In this document: positions 18,042 through 26,751 of the stretch, in pieces
Numbering within the stretch: position 1 is the first letter of the stretch
Layout: each line of letters begins with the position of its first letter
NCBI GenBank assembly: GCA_033764435.1
Contig: JANRIX010000046.1
Location: 62,001 to 126,000, forward strand
Source of the DNA: JAEUMY01 sp033764435
GTDB taxonomy: Bacteria > Pseudomonadota > Gammaproteobacteria > Burkholderiales > Usitatibacteraceae
Direction of reading: 5' to 3'
DNA: 64,000 nt
Notes under the pieces: model-generated
Told to the model about the DNA's origin: nothing
Seen by the model: only the letters and a program-made list of their open reading frames with translations
Databases searched by the model: none
Position numbers and translations under genes: made by a program

Positions 18042-18866
18042 ATGCCCACCCGCCGCTCCGTGTTTTTCGTCTCCGACCGCACTGGCATCACCGTGGAAAT
18101 GCTGGGCAACTCGCTGCTCACCCAGTTCGACGACATCGAGTTCAAGCGAGTCACGCTGCCCTTCATCGACTCGCTGGAGAAGGCAAGGGAAGCCAAGCGC
18201 CAGATCAGCGCGGCATTCGCCGAATCCGGCAAGCGACCGATCGTGTTCACGTCCCAGGTGGACGAGGCGGTGCGCGCCGAGATGACCCAGGTCGACGGCC
18301 TCGTGCTGGACCTCTTCGAGCGCTTCATCGTGCCGCTGGAAGAGGAGCTGGGGGTGAAGAGCGCCCACGCCATCGGCCGCTCGCACAGCGCGGGCAATTT
18401 CAAGGATTACAACCACCGCATCGAGGCTGTGAACTACACCCTGGCGCACGATGACGGCGTGACCAACCGCAATCTGGACCAGGCGGACATCATCCTCGTG
18501 GGTGTGTCCCGCTCCGGCAAGACGCCGACCTGCCTCTACATGGCGCTGCAGTTCGGCGTGAAGACGGCCAACTACCCGCTCATCCCTGAAGATCTGGAGG
18601 CCATGCGCCTGCCCCCCGCGCTGGTGCCGCTGAAGAGCAAGGTCTGGGGGCTCTCCATCGCGCCGGACCGGCTGCACCAGATCCGCACCGAGCGCAAACC
18701 GGACAGCAAGTACGCTTCGCTGGACAACTGCAAATACGAGGTCGAGGCCGCCGAGAAACTGATGGGCATGTCCGGCATTCCTTTCCTCAACTCCACCTCG
18801 AAGTCCATCGAGGAGCTGGCCACGCACATCCTGCACGAGGCGCAACTGGTCCGTCGGGTGTACTGA
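18042..18866 (+). CDS. ppsR: PEP synthase regulatory protein (kinase/pyrophosphorylase)
   Basis: A 274-residue DUF299 protein. It inactivates PEP synthase by ADP-dependent phosphorylation of its active-site threonine and reverses this with phosphate. The N-terminus SVFFVSDRTGITVEMLG is diagnostic, and the P-loop GVSRSGKTPTCLYMA lies near residue 150. The divergent ppsA gene is the target. The ATG at 18042 (MPTRRSVFF) is chosen because it aligns with the conserved start; upstream sequence lacks conservation. Downstream, a 7-bp GC-rich hairpin may end the transcript. Confidence 0.95.
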   Translation: MPTRRSVFFVSDRTGITVEMLGNSLLTQFDDIEFKRVTLPFIDSLEKAREAKRQISAAFAESGKRPIVFTSQVDEAVRAEMTQVDGLVLDLFERFIVPLEEELGVKSAHAIGRSHSAGNFKDYNHRIEAVNYTLAHDDGVTNRNLDQADIILVGVSRSGKTPTCLYMALQFGVKTANYPLIPEDLEAMRLPPALVPLKSKVWGLSIAPDRLHQIRTERKPDSKYASLDNCKYEVEAAEKLMGMSGIPFLNSTSKSIEELATHILHEAQLVRRVY

Positions 18867-18946
18867 GCCGACGCCGGCCCGCCCCATCGGCTTCCAATCT
18901 GCGCCGGCCAACTGTTGCAGTCGCGGCACGCCCAGCGTGCAGGAGT

Positions 18947-18966
18947 GCGCCAACACGCATTGGCGC
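18947..18966 (+). terminator. Small hairpin after ppsR
   Basis: GCGCCAA and TTGGCGC form a perfect 7-bp stem around a 6-base loop, 80 bases after the ppsR stop. No T-run follows directly, so termination is uncertain. A tandem duplication of the 10-mer CCCTTTGTGG follows at 18971-18990. Confidence 0.3.
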
Positions 18967-19089
18967 GTTCCCCTTTGTGGCCCTTTGTGGGATGATTCCG
19001 CCTGTTCCAAGCTTGACCACGAGCGGCGCCATGAGACGCCGCCGACCGATTCCGCAAACACTCAGAACCTTCCACTCGAGGAGCCACTC

Positions 19090-20985
19090 ATGAAAAGCCG
19101 CATCAAATCCAAGCTGCTGCCCGCACTGGTCACCGCCACGCTGGGCGCCATTGCCGCCCCGGCGCAGGCCGCACAGTTCACCGGCGTGTTCATCTTTGGG
19201 GACAGCCTGTCCGACGCAGGCTACTTCCGCCCGGCCCTGATCGGCCTTGGCGTGCCCGCCAACGTCGCCTCGACGCTCGGCCGCTTCACCACCAACCCGG
19301 GCCCGGTGTGGTCGGAAATCGTGAGCCAGCGCTATGGCGTCACGCCGCGTGCGAGCAATGACAGTGCCGGCAACATCTTCGCTCAGGGTGGTGCACGGGT
19401 TGCAGTCGACTCCGCCTCCACGCCGCCGGGCGCAGCACAGCGTCCGGTGTCTGTGCAGATCACCGAATTCCTCGCCCGTACCGGCGGCGCAGATCCGAAC
19501 GCCCTGTATGGTGTGTGGGCCGGTGCCAATGACATCTTCCAGACCCTGCCCGCAATTTCCGGCGGCTCGGTCGATCCGGCGGTATTCATCCCCCAGCTGG
19601 CCGGTGCCAATATCCAGCAGATCGGCCGCCTGCGTGCCGCCGGCGCCCGCCACATCCTGGTGTTCAACCTGCCAGACCTGGGCATCACGCCGCAGTTCAC
19701 CGCGCTGGGCCCGGCCACGGCGGGTGCCGCCACTGCGCTGGCTGCGAACTTCAACACCTCTCTCTTCGCCGGCCTGCAGTCCGCTGGCATCAGCGTGATC
19801 CCGGTCGACACGTTCTCGCTGCTGAACGACGTGCGCGCCAACGCTGCAGCCTTCGGCTTCACCAACATCACCGGCGTAGCTTGCGGCCCGTTCCCGCCGT
19901 TTGCCCCCACGGGCGGCAACTCGCAGTTCTGCAACGCGAGCAACCTCGTTGCCCAGGGCGCCGCAACGTCCTTCCTGTTCGCTGACGGCGTGCATCCGAC
20001 CACCGGCGCACATCGCGTCGTGGCCGACTATGTGGTGTCTCTCATCGAAGGCCCGCAGCAGTATTCGCTGCTGGGCGAGGCGCCGCTGCGCTCGCGTGAG
20101 AGCCATATCCGCACGCTGGACGCCGGCCTCCTCACCGGTTCGCAGGCCGAAGTGGGCAAGTGGACCGCCTTCGCCGCCGTGGACGGTGGCAAGTTCGACA
20201 TCGACGCTTCGGGCATCAATCCGCAGCTGAAGTCCGACCAGAAATCGGTCACGGTGGGCTTCACCATTCGCGCGTCTGAAGCCATGACCGTCGGCGTGGC
20301 ACTGGGCACATCCGAGAACGAAGCCAGCTTCGGCGGCAACCTCGGCGGCTTCGACACGGACGAAACCACGATCTCCGCCTTCGCCTCGATCAAGTCGGGT
20401 GGCTTCTACGCCAATGCGGCGCTGTCCGTGGCCGATGTGGACTTCGAGAATGTGCGCCGGAACATCCAGCTGGGCCAGGTCCTCCGCACCGCGCGCGGCA
20501 CCACCAACGGTTCCAACTCGTCCGGACACATCGCCTTCGGCTACGACTTCAACATGGGCAAGCTGACGTTCGGCCCGCAGGTCAGCGTCACGAGCCAGAA
20601 CATCACCGTCAACGACATCACTGAAGACGGCGCCGGGTCGGCCAACCTGAAGATCCTGAAGCAGGAACGCAATTCCACGGTCACGAGCGCCGGTCTGCGC
20701 GCATCGCTTGATCTGGGCAAGCTCACGCCGTTCGCGCGCGTGACCTATGACCAGGAGCAGCGTGGTTCACCGCGCAACATCGGCGCCACGCCGCTCTCCG
20801 TCGCCACCGGCAATACCTACACCATGCCGGGCTATGTCGGTGACGAGCGCTGGAGCACCGCCACGGTCGGCCTGCGTGGCGTGGTGGGTCAGCGTCTCGG
20901 CTTCTCGCTGGCCTACTCGGCCGTGCAGGGCAAGTCGGGCGTGAAGCAGGATGGTTTCGCCGCCAACGTGGCCTTCCAGTTCTGA
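19090..20985 (+). CDS. GDSL-type autotransporter esterase
   Basis: A 631-residue type Va autotransporter. A signal peptide covers residues 1-27 (ending APAQAA). The SGNH/GDSL passenger starts with FIFGDSLSDAG (nucleophile Ser near residue 38), has GVWAGANDIFQTL with the block III Asn, and DGVHPTTGAHR with the catalytic Asp and His near residue 300. The remaining C-terminal part is a transmembrane beta-barrel with alternating strands, ending in aromatic Phe (VAFQF), typical for BAM recognition. It resembles EstA of Pseudomonas, a surface esterase. GAGGAG precedes the ATG. A strong terminator follows the stop. Confidence 0.92.
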   Translation: MKSRIKSKLLPALVTATLGAIAAPAQAAQFTGVFIFGDSLSDAGYFRPALIGLGVPANVASTLGRFTTNPGPVWSEIVSQRYGVTPRASNDSAGNIFAQGGARVAVDSASTPPGAAQRPVSVQITEFLARTGGADPNALYGVWAGANDIFQTLPAISGGSVDPAVFIPQLAGANIQQIGRLRAAGARHILVFNLPDLGITPQFTALGPATAGAATALAANFNTSLFAGLQSAGISVIPVDTFSLLNDVRANAAAFGFTNITGVACGPFPPFAPTGGNSQFCNASNLVAQGAATSFLFADGVHPTTGAHRVVADYVVSLIEGPQQYSLLGEAPLRSRESHIRTLDAGLLTGSQAEVGKWTAFAAVDGGKFDIDASGINPQLKSDQKSVTVGFTIRASEAMTVGVALGTSENEASFGGNLGGFDTDETTISAFASIKSGGFYANAALSVADVDFENVRRNIQLGQVLRTARGTTNGSNSSGHIAFGYDFNMGKLTFGPQVSVTSQNITVNDITEDGAGSANLKILKQERNSTVTSAGLRASLDLGKLTPFARVTYDQEQRGSPRNIGATPLSVATGNTYTMPGYVGDERWSTATVGLRGVVGQRLGFSLAYSAVQGKSGVKQDGFAANVAFQF

Positions 20986-21007
20986 TTCATCTGCAGTTGG
21001 TTTCAAA

Positions 21008-21040
21008 CAAAGGGCCGGGGATTCCCGGCCCTTTGTTTTT
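21008..21040 (+). terminator. Intrinsic terminator after the autotransporter gene
   Basis: CAAAGGGCCGGG pairs perfectly with CCCGGCCCTTTG across a GATT loop (12-bp stem) and is followed by TTTTT. This is a textbook rho-independent terminator 22 bases after the esterase stop. Confidence 0.93.
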
Positions 21041-21061
21041 GCGGCACAGTATGTTCACACC

Positions 21062-21370
21062 ATGAAGCGCGCCTATACCGCCCTCAATCTGCCGGATGCC
21101 CAGCTCATGGCCGATCTTCTCGGTCGGGAAGGCATCCGGGTGCGCGTATTCAATCAGAACGCGGCAGGTGCTTTGGGCGAGCTCCCGGTCGATGCCGCAC
21201 AGCCGCAGGTGTGGGTCGAGGATGATCATCGCCTGGATGATGCACGCCGACTGATCGAGTCCTTTCAGGTTGCGAATATTCGCGGTGCGCCGTGGACCTG
21301 CCGCGAGTGCAGCGAAAGCAATCCGGTGACGTTCGAAACCTGCTGGAACTGCGGACTGGCGTCGAACTGA
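21062..21370 (+). CDS. DUF2007 protein with C-terminal zinc ribbon
   Basis: A 102-residue protein. Residues 1-70 match the DUF2007 'putative signal transducing' fold (YTALNLPDAQLMADLLGREG, VWVEDDHRLDDARRLIESF). The C-terminus is a RanBP2-type zinc ribbon, WTCRECSESNPVTFETCWNCG, with four cysteines. The function is unknown; a small protein- or nucleic-acid-binding adaptor is plausible. A palindrome copy, read as ANIR, forms exactly the linker between the two domains. Confidence 0.8.
   Translation: MKRAYTALNLPDAQLMADLLGREGIRVRVFNQNAAGALGELPVDAAQPQVWVEDDHRLDDARRLIESFQVANIRGAPWTCRECSESNPVTFETCWNCGLASN
21272..21283. repeat. 12-bp palindrome, copy 12
   Basis: Perfect copy in the DUF2007 gene, read as ANIR in the domain linker. 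Confidence 0.92.
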
Positions 21371-21419
21371 ATCGCCCGCAGGCGGTGAATTGACTCGCAC
21401 CGCAACGCTTCGCGAGCCC

Positions 21420-23681
21420 CTAGGGCGTGCCCAAGAACAGATACCAGGTGCTCCGCCCCTTGGGCGCATTGGAGTAACCGAAGTACAGCGGTCCGACAAT
21501 CGTGTTCATGCCGAGGTAGAGGCCGAACGACTTCTGCCAGCCGGACAGGCGCTCTTCGGTATAGGGCACACCCATCTTGCCCGCTTCGGCCAGCACACCC
21601 GCATAGACACTGGCCCCGACAAGGCTGGATGGCGACAGGATGCGCCGCTGCAGCGCGAGGCGGGCAAAACGCATGTCGTCGCCGATGAGCTGATCCTTGG
21701 CGAATCCTGACAAACGGAACGGCCCACCCAGCGTGAAGGCGTCATAGGCGGGCAGCAACCCGCGCGTCGTGGAGCCCGCTTCCGCCGTGAGCTGCAGCGA
21801 GTAGTCGCCGATGGACCATGCCTTCCACAGCTCCAGCGACGCCCGGGTATAGGGCGTGTCATCGCGATCAACGCGACGCACATCGCGAATATTCGCATTG
21901 AGATAGAGCCCGCGGCTGGGGAAGTAGCGCTCGTCGAGGCTGTCGTATTCGAACGCGAGATAGGGACCGCTGGACCCAGCCCGCTCCGCATCGAACAGCA
22001 CGAGGCCGGTGACGGTATCGGCCTTCAGACTGCGCGCCAGCCAACCCAGTCGCAATTGGCCGGGCACCCCGAAGTTGTAGCCCAGCTCAACGCCAAGTTG
22101 CCGATCCTGAACGTCGAACTCGCTGACCTTCAAGCCATCAACGTACAAGCCGCGACTGCGCTGCACGAAACTTGCGCCGGGCTTCACATACCACGTCTGG
22201 CGCTGATTGAGCGGCTGGTACCACTCGGTTGCGATCACTTCCTGCTCACCCAGCTGGGCCGCAGTGAGCCATTCTGCACCCAGACTGTTCATCCACGTGC
22301 GGTGATAGACCGCGCGCAGGTTATAGAGCGCGTTGTTGTTGAAGTCGGTCGAGAAGTTGATGCCGAAGCGGAGATAGTCCGGCCCCCACGGCTTCTCGAC
22401 GGGAATGACCTTCAACACCCGGCGCCCGCCGGTGTTGTCGATGGCATAGTCGACCGACTGGAAATCGCCTTCTCCATTCAGCCGAACCAGGCTGCGGTTG
22501 AGGCGTGCGGTATCCAGCGGCTCGCCCACGGGAACGTCCACATGCTTCTTCACCACTTCCGGGTTCACCCGATCCAGTTTCGCCACCTGCACCTCGTCGA
22601 TGATCACCGGCGGCGGCTGGCGCGTGCGCAGGTGCGCCATCTGGTAGTTGTATTCGCTGGGCGAAAGCGAAAGCGGGGCGAGTTGCCTTGCCATTGCGCG
22701 CGCCGCCTTTCGACCCGCCTCGATGGCGTCGGCATGCTTGTTGAAGTCCGCAGCCGTGACCTTGCCGAGATCCGGCCGGATCAGGAGATCGGTCTTGTTG
22801 AGCGATCCCAGCGAGGCTTCGACATTCTGGTTGGTCAGGATGTTGATCATCTGCACCGCCACCGACAGCACGCCGGCAATCTCGTCGGCCTTCAGGAGCG
22901 GCGTGCCCACATCCACCGCAATGACCACATCCGCGCACAGCTTGCGAGCCTCGTTCACCGGGACGTTGTCGACCAGACCACCATCCACCAGCTTGCGGTC
23001 GTCAATCACCACCGGGACCATGAGACCCGGCACCGACATGCTGGCGCGCATCGCCTGCGACAGGCTGCCCTGCTTCAGCACCACCTTGGCACCGGTCGCG
23101 ATGTCGGTGGCGATGATCCAGGTCGGCACGGGCAAAGACTGGATGAGCCGCTGGCCGCGATCCGCAGCGACCAGCTCGTTGATGAAGAACTTGATCTTGT
23201 CACCGGCCAATGCGCCGGAGCGAAACGCCGCCGAGCCTGAGCCGACGCCAATTTCCAGTCCCGGAAACGTCTGGTCATCCAGCTGCTTCTTGCGCAACTT
23301 GACGTCGGCGCGATCCGGCTCGTCGATGAAGATGTCGGTCCAGTCGGTCTGGCCGACCCGCTCGGTCATGGCGGCGGGTGAACGTCCGGCAGCATAGGCG
23401 CCGCCCACCAGCGCGCCCATGCTGGTGCCAACGATGCAATCCACGGGCACGCGCATCTCCTCCAGCACTTCCAGCACACCGATGTGCGCCGCGCCGCGGG
23501 CACCACCGCCGCCCAGCGCAAGCCCGATACGCGGGCGTTTGACCTGGGCACTTGCAGAAGCAGCCGTTTGCGCCTGTGCGACAGCAAAGCCACTACCAAG
23601 CAGCGCCAGAGTAAGCACGCACGCAATCGCTGCGTGACTTGCTCCCCGCCTTGTGCCTTCCTTCTTCCGCGTACCGTTCAT
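21420..23681 (-). CDS. Patatin-like phospholipase with POTRA and outer-membrane barrel
   Basis: A 753-residue type Vd (PlpD-like) protein. A signal peptide (residues 1-37) precedes a patatin domain with oxyanion loop GLALGGGGARGAAHIG, nucleophile GTSMG (near residue 86) and catalytic Asp in DGGLVDNVP. Residues about 330-410 contain a POTRA-like segment, and the rest is a BamA/surface-antigen-type barrel ending YSNAPKGRSTWYLFLGTP. Relatives secrete or display phospholipase A activity. The ATG overlaps the stop of the upstream transporter gene as ATGA. A palindrome is read as ANIR in a barrel loop. Confidence 0.92.
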   Translation of the reverse strand: MNGTRKKEGTRRGASHAAIACVLTLALLGSGFAVAQAQTAASASAQVKRPRIGLALGGGGARGAAHIGVLEVLEEMRVPVDCIVGTSMGALVGGAYAAGRSPAAMTERVGQTDWTDIFIDEPDRADVKLRKKQLDDQTFPGLEIGVGSGSAAFRSGALAGDKIKFFINELVAADRGQRLIQSLPVPTWIIATDIATGAKVVLKQGSLSQAMRASMSVPGLMVPVVIDDRKLVDGGLVDNVPVNEARKLCADVVIAVDVGTPLLKADEIAGVLSVAVQMINILTNQNVEASLGSLNKTDLLIRPDLGKVTAADFNKHADAIEAGRKAARAMARQLAPLSLSPSEYNYQMAHLRTRQPPPVIIDEVQVAKLDRVNPEVVKKHVDVPVGEPLDTARLNRSLVRLNGEGDFQSVDYAIDNTGGRRVLKVIPVEKPWGPDYLRFGINFSTDFNNNALYNLRAVYHRTWMNSLGAEWLTAAQLGEQEVIATEWYQPLNQRQTWYVKPGASFVQRSRGLYVDGLKVSEFDVQDRQLGVELGYNFGVPGQLRLGWLARSLKADTVTGLVLFDAERAGSSGPYLAFEYDSLDERYFPSRGLYLNANIRDVRRVDRDDTPYTRASLELWKAWSIGDYSLQLTAEAGSTTRGLLPAYDAFTLGGPFRLSGFAKDQLIGDDMRFARLALQRRILSPSSLVGASVYAGVLAEAGKMGVPYTEERLSGWQKSFGLYLGMNTIVGPLYFGYSNAPKGRSTWYLFLGTP
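21885..21896. repeat. 12-bp palindrome, copy 13
   Basis: Perfect copy in the patatin-barrel gene, read as ANIR. Confidence 0.92.
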
Positions 23682-24403
23682 GCCTTCAACGAGAACGGCG
23701 TGAAGTTGGTGTCACGATCATAGTGATCCTCGTTCTCGGCACGCTTGAGCGCGGCGACGATGCGATAAGTCACCGGCAGGAACACGATTTCGACCCCAAC
23801 CTTGGTCACGAACTGCGCCAGCATGACCACGGGCAATTTGTCATCGGGAATGATGCCTGTGCCGTAGAACGCCAACGGATAGAACAGGAGCGAGTCGACG
23901 CCCTCGCCCGCAATGGTGGACGTGACCGCGCGGCCGCCGAAGTGCCGACCGTTGGTCCATACCTTCATTTTCGCGAGGACGAACGAGTTGACGAACTCGC
24001 CGCAGAAGTACGCGAACATCGAGGCCAGCGCGATGCGCCACGTGGAGCCGAACGCCACCTCGTAGGCCGCCTGGTTGTTCCAGAACGGGGCCGGCGGCAG
24101 GGCCACCACGATGTACGCCATGATCGATGCGAAGGCGAGTCCCGCGAAGCCGGCCCAGATGACCCGGCGCGCGCGCTGGTAGCCATACACCTCGGTGAGG
24201 ATGTCGCCGAAGACATACGAGATGGGAAAGAACAGCACGCCTGCGCCGAACACGAGCACATTCCAGTCGGGATTCAGGGCGGCAAGCCACGGCGTCTCGA
24301 TCTGCGCGATCTTGGCCGGCCCGATCAGGTTCGAGCAGATGAGGATCGTGACGAAGGCGGCCATCACGAACTCGTAATACTTGTAGGTGCGGTGGGCGGT
24401 CAT
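23678..24403 (-). CDS. yhhQ: Queuosine precursor transporter (YhhQ/VUT family)
   Basis: A 241-residue inner-membrane protein with about six helices. YKYYEFVMAAFVTILICSNLIGPA at the start, SYVFGDILTEVYGYQRARRVIW, and EGVDSLLFYPLAFYG are family hallmarks; YhhQ imports preQ0/preQ1. The window also holds queF, which reduces preQ0 to preQ1, so salvage and synthesis of queuosine may meet here. The ATG at 24403 is chosen because it starts the conserved region. Its 3' end overlaps the patatin start by four bases. Confidence 0.9.
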   Translation of the reverse strand: MTAHRTYKYYEFVMAAFVTILICSNLIGPAKIAQIETPWLAALNPDWNVLVFGAGVLFFPISYVFGDILTEVYGYQRARRVIWAGFAGLAFASIMAYIVVALPPAPFWNNQAAYEVAFGSTWRIALASMFAYFCGEFVNSFVLAKMKVWTNGRHFGGRAVTSTIAGEGVDSLLFYPLAFYGTGIIPDDKLPVVMLAQFVTKVGVEIVFLPVTYRIVAALKRAENEDHYDRDTNFTPFSLKA

Positions 24404-24447
24404 TGTTGAAGACGGGTGACGGGTGACGGTGAGATTGTCGCCGACTT

Positions 24448-24459
24448 GCGAATATTCGC
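24448..24459. repeat. 12-bp palindrome, copy 14
   Basis: Perfect copy in the spacer between the TrmH-type stop and yhhQ start, 44 bases before the yhhQ ATG; 14-bp form. Confidence 0.92.
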
Positions 24460-24479
24460 AAGCGCCGGCAGCAGTCAAT

Positions 24480-25271
24480 CTAGGCGCGATGCCCGTCTGC
24501 CATTCGCTGGCGCACCACCTCGAAGAGCGCGATGGCACCTGCTGCCGCGGCGTTCAGCGATTCAAAACCGCCCGGCATAGGCAGCTTCACGCGAATATTC
24601 GCAGCGTTCATCAGGGCGTCCGTCAGACCGGCGCCTTCGTTGCCGATCATCAGCGCAACCGGTCCGGACAGATCCTGCTGATGGAGCGATGCCTGCGCCG
24701 CCGGCGTGAGCGCGAGGCTGGCACCACGGTAGTCGCGCACGAACGCGGCAAGATCCGCGCCTTCCACGATGTTCAGGTTGAAGTGGGCACCCTGCCCGGC
24801 GCGCAGCACCTTGGGCGCCCAGGCGAAAGCGCAACTGGGCGAGAGCAACACATCCGTGGCGCCGGCCGCGGCGGCCGAGCGCAGCAGCGAGCCGACATTG
24901 CCCGGGTCCTGGATGTCCTCCAGCAACAGGCAGAACGTCGCCTTGGGCGACACGGCCCGCGGCGCCGGCGGCTGAATGAGGGCGAGGATGCCGGCGGGCG
25001 AGTCGACGGTCGAAGCGTCCTGAAAGAGCGCGTCGCTGAAGACCGCATGATGCGCGGCATCGGTGCGCATGAGCGCGGCGATTTCCGCCCGCCCCATGCC
25101 GGACTCGCTGGCGACCAGCGTGTCGGGCGCGCCATGGCGCGCGAGGTAGGCTGCGACCAGATGCGCGCCTTCAATCAGCGCAAGACCGGACTTCCTGCGC
25201 TCGCGCGAGGAATGCGACAAGCCCTTGACCCGCTTGGCCAGCGCGTTGTCGCGAGAGGTGATGACTTTCAT
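24480..25271 (-). CDS. TrmH/SpoU-family RNA 2'-O-methyltransferase
   Basis: A 263-residue SPOUT enzyme with an N-terminal substrate-binding domain (VITSRDNALAKRVKGL, GLALIEGAHLVA) and the three SpoU motifs: LEDIQDPGNVGSLLRSAAAAG, ALMIGNEGAGL, and LPMPGGFESLNAAAAGAIALFE that form the knotted SAM site. It methylates ribose in rRNA or tRNA; the exact nucleotide is unknown. Neighbourhood next to rnhB is usual in betaproteobacteria. The start codon lies 26 bases after a hexanucleotide repeat array and has no clear ribosome site. A palindrome read as ANIR is just before motif 3. Confidence 0.92.
   Translation of the reverse strand: MKVITSRDNALAKRVKGLSHSSRERRKSGLALIEGAHLVAAYLARHGAPDTLVASESGMGRAEIAALMRTDAAHHAVFSDALFQDASTVDSPAGILALIQPPAPRAVSPKATFCLLLEDIQDPGNVGSLLRSAAAAGATDVLLSPSCAFAWAPKVLRAGQGAHFNLNIVEGADLAAFVRDYRGASLALTPAAQASLHQQDLSGPVALMIGNEGAGLTDALMNAANIRVKLPMPGGFESLNAAAAGAIALFEVVRQRMADGHRA
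24591..24602. repeat. 12-bp palindrome, copy 15
   Basis: Perfect copy in the TrmH-type gene, read as ANIR, 143 bases from copy 14. Confidence 0.92.
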
Positions 25272-25296
25272 GGCGCGAGCATATCAGGCAGGCGCC

Positions 25297-25332
25297 GGCA
25301 CTGGCACTGGCACGGGCACTGGCAGTGGCAAG
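25297..25332. repeat. Hexanucleotide tandem array (GGCACT-type, six units)
   Basis: Six tandem units read GGCACT, GGCACT, GGCACG, GGCACT, GGCAGT, GGCAAG in the spacer between the methyltransferase start and the lipoprotein-hydrolase stop. Three units are identical and three differ by one or two bases. Such arrays can change length by slippage. Confidence 0.85.
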
Positions 25333-25352
25333 AGCCGGACGAACCCGCCGAC

Positions 25353-26108
25353 TCAGCGCGGGCGCGTTTGGGCGAGGATGAACGCCACCATCGCGTCCTC
25401 GAACTCGGCCTGTCGTCCGGCGTCGGGCGGGCCGCACAGCACTGCGCAAAAGAGGTCACTTGGCGACTCCGCCTCGCAGTGATTCGCACCGGCCACGGTC
25501 ACGTCCACCTCTGGCCGGAGGGTCGTGCGAATGGGCTCGAAGCTCATGCCGCGCGCGTTGCAGCCGGCTGTCGGCGCGGCGATCAGCGCGACCGGCACCA
25601 GTAATGGCTGCACCGCCCGCCTGGGCGCGACCGGATCAATCAGCATCACGCCTGCCAGCCGTTGCGCCAGCGATGCATCCAGGCGCGCCGCAACTTCAAG
25701 CGCAATGCCGCTGCCGCGGCTGAAGCCACCGATGAAGAGCGGCGTGGCATCTGGCGACGACGACACGGCCGATGCGACCCAGGCGTCGACCAGCGCCACA
25801 TCGCGCTCACGCGCGCCATACGTGAGCGGCGAGGGGAGGTCCGGCAATACCACGACATACCCCTCGCGCGCCAGACGCTGCGCCAATGACGCATGCCGGG
25901 CCGGACCGCGCAGGAAGCCGTGCACGAAGACCAGCACGCCGCGTGGCGACCGCGCTGTTGGCGTGTAGCGAACCGCCTCGGTCGGGCCTGCTGCGGTTGA
26001 AATCCGGGCATGGGCGGAGACGACATCCGGCCCACTCGCCGGCACGGCCGCGCAACCGGCCACCAGCAGCGCGCCGCACGGAATCAGCAGACGAAACCAG
26101 TTGTTCAT
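25353..26108 (-). CDS. Lipoprotein alpha/beta hydrolase
   Basis: A 251-residue protein with a lipoprotein signal peptide (LIPCGALLVAGCAA; lipidated Cys at residue 19). The fold pattern is that of a dienelactone-hydrolase-like enzyme: VLVFVHGFLRGPA (oxyanion loop), the nucleophile elbow GGFSRGSG near residue 130, and a late His in AGANHCEAE. The substrate is unknown; esterase activity at the inner face of the outer membrane is inferred. It lies ten bases after the rnhB stop, so it probably belongs to the end of the lipid A operon. Confidence 0.8.
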   Translation of the reverse strand: MNNWFRLLIPCGALLVAGCAAVPASGPDVVSAHARISTAAGPTEAVRYTPTARSPRGVLVFVHGFLRGPARHASLAQRLAREGYVVVLPDLPSPLTYGARERDVALVDAWVASAVSSSPDATPLFIGGFSRGSGIALEVAARLDASLAQRLAGVMLIDPVAPRRAVQPLLVPVALIAAPTAGCNARGMSFEPIRTTLRPEVDVTVAGANHCEAESPSDLFCAVLCGPPDAGRQAEFEDAMVAFILAQTRPR

Positions 26109-26118
26109 GCGCGGCCGA

Positions 26119-26751
26119 TCAGAACGACAGCTTCTGCTGCGCCAGCGCCGCGCGAACCGGCGCAAAGCTGGTGCGATGAATGGGGCATGGTCCGTGCTCT
26201 CGCAAGGCGGCGAGATGCTCCGCGGTGCCATAGCCTTTGTGTCTTGCGAAGCCATACGCTGGATAGCGCACATCCCAGTCGAGCATTTCTGCGTCGCGCG
26301 CCACCTTGGCAAGGATGGATGCGGCGGAGATGGCGGGCACCAGCCGGTCACCCTCGACCAGCGCGCGCGCCGGACACGCCACCGCCGGCACATGCAGACC
26401 ATCGACGCAAATCTCGCTGGCCGGCACCGCGAGCGCATCCACCGCGCGTTTCATGGCGAGCAGGCTGGCTTGGAGGATGTTGAGGCGATCGATCTCCTCG
26501 ACGGTCGCGAAGGCGATCGCCCAGGCTTGCGAATATTCGCGTATGGACTGCGCGAGCGCCTCGCGGCGACGGGCGGTGAGCTGCTTGGAATCGGCCAGCC
26601 CCGCGATGGGCCGGGCCGGATCGAGGATGACGGCGGCGGCAAAGACGGCGCCCGCCAGCGGCCCCCGCCCCGCCTCGTCAACGCCGGCCAGGCCGTCGAC
26701 AGCGACGGGCGGCGTATGGTTCGGTCGGCTACGCGCGCGCGGCGTTGTCAT
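26119..26751 (-). CDS. rnhB: Ribonuclease HII
   Basis: A 210-residue enzyme that cuts RNA in RNA-DNA hybrids and at misincorporated ribonucleotides. The family opener GVDEAGRGPLAG supplies the catalytic Asp and Glu, and ISAASILAKVARD supplies the further Asp. The DSKQL motif is present. ATG at 26751 is chosen; it overlaps the lpxB end by 23 bases, a longer overlap than usual. One palindrome copy, read as REYSQ, is in the helix after DSKQL. Confidence 0.95.
   Translation of the reverse strand: MTTPRARSRPNHTPPVAVDGLAGVDEAGRGPLAGAVFAAAVILDPARPIAGLADSKQLTARRREALAQSIREYSQAWAIAFATVEEIDRLNILQASLLAMKRAVDALAVPASEICVDGLHVPAVACPARALVEGDRLVPAISAASILAKVARDAEMLDWDVRYPAYGFARHKGYGTAEHLAALREHGPCPIHRTSFAPVRAALAQQKLSF
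26529..26540. repeat. 12-bp palindrome, copy 16
   Basis: Perfect copy in rnhB, read as REYSQ. Confidence 0.92.

Noticed and set aside
18937..19089. A longer N-terminus of the autotransporter esterase
   Set aside because: The 51 extra residues have no signal-peptide character, while the ATG at 19090 starts a normal signal peptide after GAGGAG.
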